Below, in pieces: positions 51,291-60,521 of a stretch of 64,000 nt of DNA (within the stretch, counting starts at the first letter, position 1; every line of letters begins with the position of its first letter). The DNA comes from Eubacterium sp. Lineage in GTDB: Bacteria > Bacillota > Clostridia > Oscillospirales > Acutalibacteraceae. The translations under genes and the position numbers were made by a program. The stretch covers positions 186,001 through 250,000 of the forward strand of contig JAFSRN010000008.1 in assembly GCA_017446095.1 (NCBI GenBank), in the 5' to 3' direction. The notes under the pieces were generated by a model. It worked only from the letters and a program-made list of their open reading frames with translations. It did not search any database and was not told the origin of the DNA.

Positions 51291-51297
51291 TGTCGAA
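51291..51297 (+). promoter_or_regulatory. 0A box upstream of spo0A
   Basis: TGTCGAA, the exact 0A-box consensus, 60 bp upstream of the -35. Spo0A controls its own gene in Bacillus. A related TATCGAA follows at 51,301. Confidence 0.5.
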
Positions 51298-51410
51298 TTT
51301 TATCGAATTCGCGCCCTGTTTAATGTAAAATCACCATAAGTTTTGCAGCAATTGTCAAACCCTGCAACCTTTTAATTATTCTTGTACAATTTGCAAATCT
51401 GCCGCCGACG

Positions 51411-51439
51411 TTGCGCAGGCTGAATAATTGTGTTATAAT
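51411..51439 (+). promoter_or_regulatory. promoter of the HD-domain gene
   Basis: TTGCGC, 17 bp, TATAAT, 19 bp before the start. Confidence 0.65.
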
Positions 51440-51458
51440 CACAGCAGAGGTGGCAGAT

Positions 51459-52103
51459 ATGAACGATTTTGAAATTAATTTCAGGGACAGGCTGTTCAAC
51501 GAAGATAATATGTACACCCGCGTAAAAACTATGGCGCAGACGGAAAATATGAGCAACACGCTCGCCGCCCTCACCTTTATGTGCGAAAAGCATCAGGGGC
51601 AGTTCCGTAAGGGCTACAGGTATTCTGCAGAGCAGGTTAAGTACATCAACCATCCGCTTATGATGGCGTGCCACGCGCACGCAATGGGCATAAGGGACGA
51701 CGTAATTATGGCGGCAATCCTGCTGCACGACGTTGTTGAGGACACAGGCACCTCGCTTGACGAGCTGCCCGTAAACGACGAAATCAGGCAGCTTGTAGAC
51801 CTGCTCACATTTAAAATGCTGCCCGGTAAAACAAAGGCGGAAAGTAAGGCGGCGTATTTTGAAGCAATTGCCGGCAGCGAAAAAGCAAGCGTTGTTAAGG
51901 TGATTGACAGGTGCAACAATGTTTCAACCATGGCAGGCTGCTTCAGCCGCGAAAAGCTGATTGAATATATTGCGGAAACCGAGGAATACGTTATCCCTCT
52001 ACTTCGAACAATTAAAAACAAATACCCCGAGCACAGCGATATCGCCTTTATGGTCAAGTACCAGATTATCAGCCTGCTCGAGAGTATAAAAGCTTTACTG
52101 TAA
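51459..52103 (+). CDS. HD-domain protein, RelA/SpoT-type ppGpp hydrolase-like
   Basis: 214 residues with the RSH hydrolase pattern: HQGQFRKGYRYS, YINHPLMMACHAHAMG, then ILLHDVVEDTGTS (the HDxxED box, about 89-97) and KVIDRCNNVSTM later. No synthetase or regulatory domains are present, so it resembles small alarmone hydrolases that cleave (p)ppGpp. ATG 51459 is preferred (AGAGGTGGCAGAT) over a frame opening 48 bp earlier. Substrate not proved; other HD phosphohydrolases share part of this pattern. Confidence 0.85.
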   Translation: MNDFEINFRDRLFNEDNMYTRVKTMAQTENMSNTLAALTFMCEKHQGQFRKGYRYSAEQVKYINHPLMMACHAHAMGIRDDVIMAAILLHDVVEDTGTSLDELPVNDEIRQLVDLLTFKMLPGKTKAESKAAYFEAIAGSEKASVVKVIDRCNNVSTMAGCFSREKLIEYIAETEEYVIPLLRTIKNKYPEHSDIAFMVKYQIISLLESIKALL

Positions 52104-52107
52104 ACAA

Positions 52108-52146
52108 AAGCACTTTGCAAAACACATTGTTTTGCAGGGTGCTTCT
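52108..52146 (+). terminator. terminator-like hairpin
   Basis: AAGCACTTTGCAAAACA pairs with GTTTTGCAGGGTGCTT with internal mismatches; the T-run after it is short. Confidence 0.5.
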
Positions 52147-52174
52147 TGATATCGGGCAAATAATATGTTAAAAT
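52146..52174 (+). promoter_or_regulatory. promoter of the 52,205 gene
   Basis: TTGATA, 17 bp, TAAAAT, 30 bp before the gene. Confidence 0.65.
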
Positions 52175-52204
52175 ATTATCAATAAGCAGTATGGAGGTAT
52201 ATTT

Positions 52205-55200
52205 ATGAAAAAAGTCATTAGTTTGTTTTTATCGTTAGTTATGCTTATTAGCATAACCGCAGGAATTGACTTTAATTCTTACGCTAAAGACGAAATAAGG
52301 GATAAAAACTTTGCAGAGTTTGACGCGAAGGTTAAAAATCTTATGGAAACCGTGTCGCCGTCAATATTCAAAACACTTGCACAGGATGGCGACAAAAGCG
52401 CCGTTATCGCCGAACTCAAGGGCTCGGCGTACGACAAGCTTGACGATTACTATTTCTCGTTCCTAAACAGCGGCGATGACGCAGACGTAAGTTTTTATGC
52501 GCTGTATAATTTCTGCGAACAGAACAAAAACGCAGAGGGCGAGCTTGGCACTTACGCGCAGGACACTCTGGCAAAGCTTAAGGCGCTCGGCGCGCAGTAC
52601 AACACCGCCGCAAACGCCCTTGCAACAGAACTGGATACGGCGTACAACGCATTGGGCGAGGACTACGGCGCATATCTCCCGACGGAAACCACGCTCACCA
52701 AGTCCGAAACAAGGAACATCAACGTAAACGGCACACCGCTTGCGGAATGCCCTGCAGGCAAGGCGCAGTTCCTCATTGACTATATCAACGCTATGTTCGA
52801 GACTTACGGTTCTCCCGAAAGGGCGGAAAATGTTGCGGACGTCGTTTACTACTTTATGATGGACGAGGGCGGAATGCAGATTGTGCTTGCAAGATATTTC
52901 GGCACTGCGCTTCTTGGCGGCGCGCAGGTTAAAGCCGACGGCTCGAACACCGTAATCACCTGGAATAATTACGAAGATGTGTTTAAGGACATATACCCGT
53001 TTGCCGTGTATCTCAGCGACAGCGGTATGTCCGAGGCGGATTATAACGTGCTTACCGACGATGATAAAGCAATAGTTAACGAGCATTACAGGACTTATTT
53101 AGGCACCTATTTGCTTATGACTCTGTTCCCGTCGGAAAGCAGCGAAGGCTCGGTTCGTTCCAGGTACTATGTTGAAATGTGCCTTGGTCTTATGGTGCTC
53201 ACTGGCTCATTCGGCGACCTTGACGCCTGCAAAGAATATGTTAACGCGCAAAAGATTACAGACGCACAGTTCACCGAATTTTGCAGATATCTCAAGGAAG
53301 AGCTTAAGCTTACAGGCTACAACAAGAGCAAGATTACAAATTATCTTCAGACTAATTCGCCGTTCTCGCCGCTTGCAACAAAGTACTTCCTCGGCTATAT
53401 TACTGACAGCGGCTCGGGCGACTACGTTTCGCTGTTTTTTGAGGCTTGCCTCAAGGACGATCTGACCGAAGCAAAGAGCTACGTTCTTAACGATACCGAC
53501 TACAGCAAGGTATACATTTTCCTCCACGGCTTCGACGGCAATCCGCTGCCTATGATTGACAGGCTTAACGCTATGATGGCGTCCGAAGTGCTTGTTGACA
53601 GATTCGGCACACAGCTTACAAGCAAGGGCATTAAAGCGCGCGACGCCGCAGAGCCTGCACTCTGTTCGGAGGACTTTTTCAACTACAACTACGGCATTAA
53701 GCCAGGCATTAAGAATAAGTATTCTTACAGCAACTATGCGCCCGATAAGGCGCTTATGATTGCTGTTGCCAATGCTCAAATCAACACAACGCTCGACAGT
53801 TATCTCAGCCCAACCTCAACCTACGGTTCGATGATTAACATCGTTATCTCCGGCTTGATTGAAAGCGAGCTTGATATTTACACTACGTTCCACGATGTGT
53901 GGTCGCGCCTTTACGCCACCCCGACGGAAACTGCAATGTCGCTCACACCTGCGCTCACAATTCTCGCGGATGAGCTTGTTGCGCCTGTATTTTTCAACAG
54001 GTCGGGCGACGCGTTTTACGGCTTGCTTGACGGCTTCCTGCTTAATAAAAAAGACGCCGCGCTGTATCCTTACTCGCAGGCGGCAGGCGATACTAAAATC
54101 GGTATCGGCTCCCTCAGCATCGACCTCAACAAGGCAGTTCCTGCAATCAACGCATGGCTTATGGCAACAACCGACAGCGCGAAAAACGCCGCTGCCTCTG
54201 CCGTAGGCTACTACAAAGCACCGTACGACACAACCGTGCCGCGCTTTACAAATATCTATATTGCCGACAGAATTATTGCAAAATCAAGTATCGGCACGGA
54301 CAAAGACGCAAGGAAGAGATTCGGCTACTTCAAGACCGCTGTTGACGAGTATGTTGCAAACCACGGCGACGACGCAAGGCTGCACAAAGAGGGTGCGCAG
54401 CTGCAAACAGGTCTTAACAACGTTTTTGTTGCCCTGCCGCAGATTATCGACAGAACGCTCGAGCTTATGGGCGCAGATAATATTCACTTCTCAACCGTCA
54501 AAACTGTTGACGGCAAGCAGGTTAACACGTTTGCGCAGAGCCTCAAGGCGGTTAACAACAAGCCCGTTGACGAAATCATTGACGTTGTTGACACAAGCTA
54601 TGTTCGGTATCAGCGCACAATCTCAATGTTTGCTTACGGCAATCAGGAACACACAATTTCCGATATGCTCAAGCTGTCAAAAGAACTCGGTCTGTTTATG
54701 TTCTTCACTTCGTACGACAGCTATTATGCGGAAAAATATAACTACAACGCGTTTGAAGCAAACCACGTTCACACACCTGCAAAGGTTGCGGTTAAGGAAA
54801 AGATTGTTCCTGCAACCTGTACCAAAGCAGGCTCTTACGATGAGGTTTATTACTGTACTGTTTGCGGCAAGGTTACAAAGCGAACCAAAAAGACAATTGC
54901 AAAAACGGCGCACATCGCAGTAGCGGTTAAGGCTGTTCCCGCAACGTTCAACAAGGCGGGCAAAACCGCGGGCAAGCGCTGCAAGGTATGCGGCAAGGTT
55001 CTCACAAAGCAGAAGGTGGTTAAAAAGCTTGTTTCGCCTTCAATCACCAAAACCAAAGCGGACAAAAGAGCCTTTACCGTCAGCTGGAAAAAGGCGCCCA
55101 CGGTTGCAGGTTATCAGATTCAGTACTCATTAAAATCCAACTTCAAAAGCGCTAAAAGTGTAAGGATTACAAAGGACACCACCACAAGCAAAAAGATCAA

Positions 55201-55312
55201 AAACCTTAAAGCCGGCAAAAAATACTATGTTCGCGTTCGCGCTTACAAAAAGATAAACGGCAAAACGCAGTACAGCAAATGGTCCGCAAAAAAGGCTGTT
55301 ACTACCAAGTAA
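52205..55312 (+). CDS. large secreted protein with Cys-module and FnIII-like C-terminus
   Basis: 1035 residues. Signal peptide (MKKVISLFLSLVMLISITAG), then about 850 residues of largely helical sequence with no recognised family, then a module VPATCTKAGSYDEVYYCTVC with a degenerate second copy (about 875-940), and a final FnIII-like domain (FTVSWKKAPTVAGYQIQYS, about 950-1035). The module and the domain are those of the 36,721 protein, so the two belong to one surface family. An enzymatic function of the large N-terminal part is possible but not recognisable. Confidence 0.8.
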   Translation: MKKVISLFLSLVMLISITAGIDFNSYAKDEIRDKNFAEFDAKVKNLMETVSPSIFKTLAQDGDKSAVIAELKGSAYDKLDDYYFSFLNSGDDADVSFYALYNFCEQNKNAEGELGTYAQDTLAKLKALGAQYNTAANALATELDTAYNALGEDYGAYLPTETTLTKSETRNINVNGTPLAECPAGKAQFLIDYINAMFETYGSPERAENVADVVYYFMMDEGGMQIVLARYFGTALLGGAQVKADGSNTVITWNNYEDVFKDIYPFAVYLSDSGMSEADYNVLTDDDKAIVNEHYRTYLGTYLLMTLFPSESSEGSVRSRYYVEMCLGLMVLTGSFGDLDACKEYVNAQKITDAQFTEFCRYLKEELKLTGYNKSKITNYLQTNSPFSPLATKYFLGYITDSGSGDYVSLFFEACLKDDLTEAKSYVLNDTDYSKVYIFLHGFDGNPLPMIDRLNAMMASEVLVDRFGTQLTSKGIKARDAAEPALCSEDFFNYNYGIKPGIKNKYSYSNYAPDKALMIAVANAQINTTLDSYLSPTSTYGSMINIVISGLIESELDIYTTFHDVWSRLYATPTETAMSLTPALTILADELVAPVFFNRSGDAFYGLLDGFLLNKKDAALYPYSQAAGDTKIGIGSLSIDLNKAVPAINAWLMATTDSAKNAAASAVGYYKAPYDTTVPRFTNIYIADRIIAKSSIGTDKDARKRFGYFKTAVDEYVANHGDDARLHKEGAQLQTGLNNVFVALPQIIDRTLELMGADNIHFSTVKTVDGKQVNTFAQSLKAVNNKPVDEIIDVVDTSYVRYQRTISMFAYGNQEHTISDMLKLSKELGLFMFFTSYDSYYAEKYNYNAFEANHVHTPAKVAVKEKIVPATCTKAGSYDEVYYCTVCGKVTKRTKKTIAKTAHIAVAVKAVPATFNKAGKTAGKRCKVCGKVLTKQKVVKKLVSPSITKTKADKRAFTVSWKKAPTVAGYQIQYSLKSNFKSAKSVRITKDTTTSKKIKNLKAGKKYYVRVRAYKKINGKTQYSKWSAKKAVTTK

Positions 55313-55325
55313 ATTAATACCTTTA

Positions 55326-55362
55326 AATCACCGCAGGCGTTCAGGTCTGCGGTGATTATTTA
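55326..55362 (+). terminator. terminator
   Basis: AATCACCGCAG and CTGCGGTGATT with a 10-nt loop, then ATTTAT. Confidence 0.85.
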
Positions 55363-55479
55363 TACCGATATAAAAATAAATGTTGCAATATAAAAATAAA
55401 ATAGTATAATGTAATTAATTTAGGTTAATATGCCCTATGCTTATTAATGCTATATTATTTTTGTTATGAGGTAATTTTT

Positions 55480-56709
55480 ATGGCACAGGATTTTGACAAG
55501 AAGGACAAAAAGACTATCCTTATGGTGGACGACAGCACTGTTTATCTTGAGATGATGTCTGTCACAATCGGCAACGATTACGAGTTAAAATTCGCCACCG
55601 ACGGTCAGAAAGCGCTGCATATGCTGGAAAACGAAAAGGATATTTCCCTTATCCTGCTCGCGCTTCAGATGCCGTATATGAGCGGCATTGAGTTCCTTAT
55701 GGAACTTAAGAAGAACGATGCAATCAAGGATATCCCCGTTATTGCGCTTACTACTGCGGAAGATAATGAGGCTGCCTGCCTCTGCCTCGGCGCGGTTGAT
55801 TATGTTAAGAAAAAGCCCTTCCCGATGCGCTCCGTTCTTGTGGAAAAAATTGAAAAAGCGCTCAACTCAAACCGCGGCTTGCAGGAAGTTGACCTCGACT
55901 CATATATCAACTCGCTGTTTTCGGAATACTCAACTGTGTTCCTCATTGATGCTCAGGATTTTTCTTTCGACTCCTTCTCGGAGGACGAGAATTATCGCCC
56001 GCTTCACTTAAAGCAAAGGGGCTCAAACTTCTTTGATTTTATCAACAATACGATTGCCGAGTATGTTTTTGAGGAAGACCGCGCAAAGCTTTACGACATT
56101 TTTGATAAGGACAAGTTTGAAGCTGATATGCACGCACAGAAGAGCCTGTCCACGGATTTCCGCCTTTGCATCAAGGGCAAGCTTCTGCACTATCATATGA
56201 AAGCGATGCTCGTTCCTGACGAAAAGCAGCAGATTATGATCGGCATCTCCGACGCGGAGGAAACTGCAATCGCTATGGAAACGCTTCACGCTTTCCGCGA
56301 GGATAAGGGCAGCTATGCGCGTGTGGCGCAGGCGCTCGCGGCGGACTATATGTGCATTTACTACGTGCACCTTGCAAGCAACAGCTTTATCGAATACAGC
56401 TCAATTCCCGCGTACTCAACGCTCAGGCTCGCAAAAAGCGGCGAAAACTTCTTTACCTTCGCCCTCAAGAGCTTTATTGAAGGCGTTAACCCGATTGATA
56501 CCGAGCGCGTGGCTCGCCAGTTCACAAGGGAAAACGTGCTTGAAACCATTAACAAGTACGGCGCGTTCACAATTTCGTTCCGCTTAACCTTTGAGGATAA
56601 CGACGCTTACGTTGCGCTCAAAGCAACCAAGCTGGTTAACGACGGCGCAGAGTATCTGGTAGTCGGCATCAGCAATATCGACGCACAGATGAACGCCCAG
56701 CTTCACTAA
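55480..56709 (+). CDS. response-regulator-like protein with degenerate receiver
   Basis: 409 residues. The N-terminal 125 residues are a CheY-like receiver (ILMVDDSTVY, then LILLALQMPYMSG, LTTAED, VKKKPFP). The Asp that normally accepts phosphate is Ala (A61; codon GCG at about 55,660), although the acidic pair, Thr and Lys are kept. The remaining 280 residues form two similar PAS-like or GGDEF-adjacent-like sensory segments (about 135-260 and 265-405) without GGDEF, EAL or HTH motifs. It may signal by binding rather than phosphorylation. ATG 55480 has GAGGTAATTTTT. Confidence 0.8.
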   Translation: MAQDFDKKDKKTILMVDDSTVYLEMMSVTIGNDYELKFATDGQKALHMLENEKDISLILLALQMPYMSGIEFLMELKKNDAIKDIPVIALTTAEDNEAACLCLGAVDYVKKKPFPMRSVLVEKIEKALNSNRGLQEVDLDSYINSLFSEYSTVFLIDAQDFSFDSFSEDENYRPLHLKQRGSNFFDFINNTIAEYVFEEDRAKLYDIFDKDKFEADMHAQKSLSTDFRLCIKGKLLHYHMKAMLVPDEKQQIMIGISDAEETAIAMETLHAFREDKGSYARVAQALAADYMCIYYVHLASNSFIEYSSIPAYSTLRLAKSGENFFTFALKSFIEGVNPIDTERVARQFTRENVLETINKYGAFTISFRLTFEDNDAYVALKATKLVNDGAEYLVVGISNIDAQMNAQLH

Positions 56710-56816
56710 ACAAATTCGACACGCTGTGAGGATGAACGAAAAAGATGCAGAATCCCGTTTTCTTGCGAACTTTGCTGTACGACGGTACCGCTTGTGAGCA
56801 AAAAACGGGAAACGCC

Positions 56817-56851
56817 AAAACCCGCAGGAACTCAATGTTACTGCGGGTTTT
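56817..56851 (+). terminator. terminator
   Basis: AAAACCCGCAG, a 13-nt loop, CTGCGGGTTTT. Confidence 0.8.
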
Positions 56852-56962
56852 CATAGATATTATTTATCAGGTGCTTCGCACGCGGAGCGTCGGGGTCGCC
56901 GCTCCCTACTGTTTCTCCAAAATAGTATTTCGGCGTGGTTATGCACTTTTTCGACAGCCTCA

Positions 56963-56995
56963 AACAGGCACTCACCGAGTGCCTGTTAATCTTTT
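56963..56995. terminator. terminator
   Basis: AACAGGCACTC-ACC-GAGTGCCTGTT, then AATCTTTT, just left of the next leftward gene's stop. Confidence 0.75.
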
Positions 56996-57008
56996 GCGTG
57001 TTAACTTG

Positions 57009-58730
57009 TTATGCATCAATACTGTCCAGCATTGTGTTAAGATACTCTGCCATTTCTTCGGCATCTTCTTCACTTATGCCTAATTCATTCATATAACGCT
57101 CTTTGAGTTGATCGGTAAAGTCCGATTCATAATTATTTAAACACTTCCAAGTCGCTTCTGTTAATCCAAGCTTATTTAACAAATAGTCGTTAGCTTCTTT
57201 ATCGAGCCTTTTTAACAAATCTGCGTCGTAGATGTTAAAGTATCTTTGGAAAACAAATTCATTTATGATGTCTTTTGTTATTCTAAATATTGACTTAGAT
57301 ATATCTCCCAGCTTAGCATAATAATCTATAAAATATGGAGCAGAAGGAGCCTCCCTAACAGGATCAATGCCAAAAGTTTCAGGATCTGCACCATCTAAAG
57401 CGGTGCAAAATTCATCGAATTTCGGAAGCATATCACAAACAACTGCACTTGTTTCTTTGCAAATAATACTTATGTCCACGTTGTTAATATAGGCAAAAAT
57501 AACATTGTAGATTGATTCACGGGTTTTTGGTTGAATAAATGGAACAAGTTTAAATTTATAAGACTTTTCTTTTCCTAATGAGCGTTTTATTCCATATACT
57601 TTTTCAGCATATTGACAAACGAGATACAGTTTTACGGTCATATATAAAATTTCTGTATCAAGTTTTGCATTTTCATCAAAAAACGCAGTATTGTGGCGCT
57701 TGTCTATTAATGCATTAATAGCCTTGACACAGGGCAATTCATCAAACTTGTCTTTATCAAATTCGCTTTCACCAAAAACACCAATTTTAGTTTTTAAATT
57801 TTCACAAGCTTTGGCTTGTTCTTTCAAAAAATCTATGTCTTTTACTTTTTCTTTCGCATCTTCATAGTTAACAACGGGCAATGTTTCAAACCCTTTAGGG
57901 TCAGGAATAACTTGACTAAATAATTTAGCAATACCGGTTATTGTTTTATTGTCATAAAAGCTCTTTACAATTTCGCACAGCTTTTCGGTAACGCCTTCTT
58001 CGTTACCCCATATTCCAAACAGTTCATCATAAGCATCAAGGTTTTTTGACACAGTATAATAATCGCCGTCTACATACGCTTTGTTTGTATATCGCAAAAA
58101 GTCTTCAAATAGTTTTTCTATTTTATCCTCATTGCCATCTATTATTGTTTTTTTACCGTCTTCAAGAACTTTTTTCTCTTCTTCGTCATCTTGATAATAG
58201 CAACTTATCATAATGTACGTTAGTCTGAACAGGCAAATAACATTAAGCGCAATAACAGATATAAATGCAAGCTTTGAGCCGGAAAGCAGACAGATTACCG
58301 CGTACATCTGCAGAAATACAGTATAATAAAAATACGCTTTAAAACAAGTTGCAGGCGGCTCAATAAGCCGTTCCTTAACCATGTTTACCCAATAAATAAT
58401 TTCTTCATTGTCGGAAAAAATGCTCAGCACGGTAATGGTAATAAAGTTGATTGAAAGTTGTGCTAAAAGTATTTCTATTCCGTGACCGTTAAGCGCCCCA
58501 ACAGGACAATTCGGCTGATGCAAAAAAATGCGCAAACCCACATCAGCAATAATTGCAATAATGGGAATTCCGATATAGGAGCGTATTATCCATTTATCTT
58601 TTGACTCAAGTGCCTTTATGCTTTTTAGCTCTTTTTTAAACGTTTTGCGCCAAACTACTACTATTGCCACAGCAAGTATTATTATTCCAATAATATAGTA
58701 TAGGGTATCAGTTGCTAAATATTCTTTCAT
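57009..58730 (-). CDS. multi-span membrane protein of unknown function
   Basis: 573 residues. About four or five hydrophobic helices lie in the first 190 residues (for example 10-27, 50-68, 88-104, 130-175), then a soluble region of about 380 residues rich in Lys/Asp/Glu with helical character. No catalytic motif or known family seen. Codons are more AT-rich than the neighbouring genes (compare GC-rich 55-56 kb), a sign that it may be acquired. It stands alone, ended by a terminator. Confidence 0.7.
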   Translation of the reverse strand: MKEYLATDTLYYIIGIIILAVAIVVVWRKTFKKELKSIKALESKDKWIIRSYIGIPIIAIIADVGLRIFLHQPNCPVGALNGHGIEILLAQLSINFITITVLSIFSDNEEIIYWVNMVKERLIEPPATCFKAYFYYTVFLQMYAVICLLSGSKLAFISVIALNVICLFRLTYIMISCYYQDDEEEKKVLEDGKKTIIDGNEDKIEKLFEDFLRYTNKAYVDGDYYTVSKNLDAYDELFGIWGNEEGVTEKLCEIVKSFYDNKTITGIAKLFSQVIPDPKGFETLPVVNYEDAKEKVKDIDFLKEQAKACENLKTKIGVFGESEFDKDKFDELPCVKAINALIDKRHNTAFFDENAKLDTEILYMTVKLYLVCQYAEKVYGIKRSLGKEKSYKFKLVPFIQPKTRESIYNVIFAYINNVDISIICKETSAVVCDMLPKFDEFCTALDGADPETFGIDPVREAPSAPYFIDYYAKLGDISKSIFRITKDIINEFVFQRYFNIYDADLLKRLDKEANDYLLNKLGLTEATWKCLNNYESDFTDQLKERYMNELGISEEDAEEMAEYLNTMLDSIDA

Positions 58731-58817
58731 AATATCCCCCTTAACATTTCATTAATTATACTTTATCACAACGCAAAACTTACGTCAAGCCTTCACAAAC
58801 TGCCCTGTGCATTTTCG

Positions 58818-58846
58818 TTGCCTTTTTGCTTGAGTTATGGTATAAT
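58818..58846 (+). promoter_or_regulatory. promoter of the desulfoferrodoxin gene
   Basis: TTGCCT, 17 bp, TATAAT, 33 bp before the start. Confidence 0.7.
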
Positions 58847-58878
58847 GATAAAAAATAATTCAAAGGGGAGGTAAATTT

Positions 58879-59253
58879 ATGGAAATGAAGTTTTACAGAT
58901 GTGAGCACTGCGGTAACATCATCGCAATGGTTAAGAACAAGGGTGTGCCCGTAATGTGCTGCGGTCAGAAGATGACCGAAATCGTGCCCGGCACAACCGA
59001 TGCTGCGGTTGAAAAGCATGTTCCCGTATACGAAATCAAGGGCAATATGCTTTACGTAACAGTCGGCGAGGTTGAGCATCCGATGCTTGAAGAGCATTAC
59101 ATCGAATGGATTGCTGTTCAGACCGCATCCGGCAATCAGCGCAAAATCCTTAAGCCCGGCGATGCACCAAAGGCAACCTTCGCCCTCGTAGACGGCGACG
59201 AGGTAAAAGCGGTATACGCATACTGCAACCTTCACAGCCTCTGGAAGGCATAA
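58879..59253 (+). CDS. dfx: desulfoferrodoxin (superoxide reductase)
   Basis: 124 residues with both iron sites: the N-terminal Dx rubredoxin-like site (C8, C11, C27, C28 in CEHCGN and MCCGQKM) and the C-terminal center II with EKHVPVY, VEHPMLEEHYIEW and YCNLHSLW. It reduces superoxide to peroxide in anaerobes. It has its own promoter and terminator, and AAAGGGGAGG is its ribosome site. Confidence 0.95.
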   Translation: MEMKFYRCEHCGNIIAMVKNKGVPVMCCGQKMTEIVPGTTDAAVEKHVPVYEIKGNMLYVTVGEVEHPMLEEHYIEWIAVQTASGNQRKILKPGDAPKATFALVDGDEVKAVYAYCNLHSLWKA

Positions 59254-59262
59254 CCCATCCCA

Positions 59263-59300
59263 AGCAAAGGCAGCGGTTCTTCCGTTGCCTTTGCTTTTGC
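59263..59300 (+). terminator. terminator of desulfoferrodoxin
   Basis: GCAAAGGCAGCGG-TTCTT-CCGTTGCCTTTGC, then TTTTGCG. Confidence 0.85.
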
Positions 59301-59313
59301 GTTGTGGTATAAT
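59285..59313 (+). promoter_or_regulatory. promoter overlapping the terminator
   Basis: TTGCCT, 17 bp, TATAAT. Nearly the same sequence as the desulfoferrodoxin promoter 470 bp upstream. Confidence 0.6.
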
Positions 59314-59348
59314 AAAACGGGCAACTAATTTGAGAAAAGGCAAAAATT

Positions 59349-59405
59349 ATGGTACTTTATATTAACGCCTGTGTGCGCAGTGAAAAACGAGAGTTACGAG
59401 GTTGA
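59349..59405 (+). pseudogene. N-terminal remnant of a flavodoxin-fold NAD(P)H oxidoreductase
   Basis: MVLYINACVRSEKRELRG then stop: the opening of the azoreductase/NAD(P)H dehydrogenase (quinone) type, whose members continue for about 180 residues. Here 18 codons are left, followed at once by the ribosome site of the acetyltransferase gene. A deletion is the simple explanation. Confidence 0.55.
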
Positions 59406-59419
59406 ATAAAGGAGAAGTT

Positions 59420-60034
59420 ATGACACATTACGAAAGAATGTTAAAAGGCATGCTCTACGATCCGAGAGTTGACGAAATACTGGATGAGCAGTTTCCGTTT
59501 CAGGACAAACTGTGGGAATTCAATCAGCTAAAGCCATCGGATGTGGAGAAAAAAGAGCAGTATATGAAAGAAGTCTTTGCCGAGTGCGGCGAGAACTGCT
59601 ATATTGAGCTGCCGTTTAACGCAAACTGGGGCGGCCATCACGTGCATTTCGGATCTGATATTTATGCAAATTCAAATCTCACGCTTGTTGACGACGGGCA
59701 TATTTATGTTGGCGACAAGGTGATGTTCGGACCGTATGTAACCATTGCAACCGCCAACCACCCGATTGACCCCGAGCTGCGCGCAAAAGGTCTGCAGTAT
59801 AACAAGGACGTATATATCGGCGAAAACACGTGGATAGGCTCGGGAGTCGTTATCGTACCCGGTGTTAAGGTCGGCAAAAACGTCGTTATCGGCGCAGGCA
59901 GTATCGTAACAAAGGATATCCCCGATAACGTTGTAGCGGTGGGTAATCCCTGCAGAGTTTTGAGGGAAGTATCCGAACACGACAGAGAATACTACTATAA
60001 ATCCGATAAAATAGACTGGAACGAGATTGACTGA
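59420..60034 (+). CDS. sugar O-acetyltransferase (maltose/galactoside type)
   Basis: 204 residues. N-terminal Mac domain (ERMLKGMLYDPRVDEIL) and a left-handed beta-helix of hexapeptide repeats with the catalytic His in NHPIDPELR (about 112-120) and GSGVVIVPGVKVGKNVVIGAGS at the end. Transfers acetyl from acetyl-CoA to sugars such as maltose or galactosides. ATG 59420 with AAAGGAGAAGTT. First of a run of four tightly linked genes (stop and next start overlap). Confidence 0.92.
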   Translation: MTHYERMLKGMLYDPRVDEILDEQFPFQDKLWEFNQLKPSDVEKKEQYMKEVFAECGENCYIELPFNANWGGHHVHFGSDIYANSNLTLVDDGHIYVGDKVMFGPYVTIATANHPIDPELRAKGLQYNKDVYIGENTWIGSGVVIVPGVKVGKNVVIGAGSIVTKDIPDNVVAVGNPCRVLREVSEHDREYYYKSDKIDWNEID

Positions 60035-60513
60035 TGAATATTAGAAACGCGGAAAATAAAGATGCAAAACGCATTGTAAGCCTGCTCAGTCAGGTGCTTG
60101 AACTGCACGCAGAAATACGCCCCGATATTTTTCAAACGGGTACAACAAAATATACCGAAAATGAGGTTGAAGGGCTTATCAAAAGTGAAAACAGGCGTAC
60201 ATACGTTGCGGTTGATGGCAACGGCAGCTTAATCGGATTTGCGCTTTGCGAAGTCAGGAATATTAATTCCCATAATATGGTTCCCCGCAAGGAAATGTAT
60301 ATTGACGATATATGCGTGGACGGAATCGCAAGAGGTCAGCATATCGGCAGCCGGTTGTTTGAGCACGTTAAGCAAGAAGCAAAGGAACTCGGTTGCTATG
60401 AGATAACGCTGAACGTCTGGGAAGGCAACGACAGCGCGAAAGCTTTTTACGATAAAATGCAAATGAAACCGAAATCAACAACAATGGAATTCATACTGCA
60501 GTCTGATTTGTGA
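60034..60513 (+). CDS. GNAT N-acetyltransferase
   Basis: 159 residues. GNAT fold with YIDDICVDGIARGQHIGSRL (the acetyl-CoA-binding RxxGxG-like loop) and the C-terminal VWEGNDSAKAFYDKMQM. Substrate unknown. The start overlaps the previous stop (TGATG), coupling the two. Confidence 0.9.
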   Translation: MNIRNAENKDAKRIVSLLSQVLELHAEIRPDIFQTGTTKYTENEVEGLIKSENRRTYVAVDGNGSLIGFALCEVRNINSHNMVPRKEMYIDDICVDGIARGQHIGSRLFEHVKQEAKELGCYEITLNVWEGNDSAKAFYDKMQMKPKSTTMEFILQSDL

Positions 60514-60521
60514 GGCTAAAA

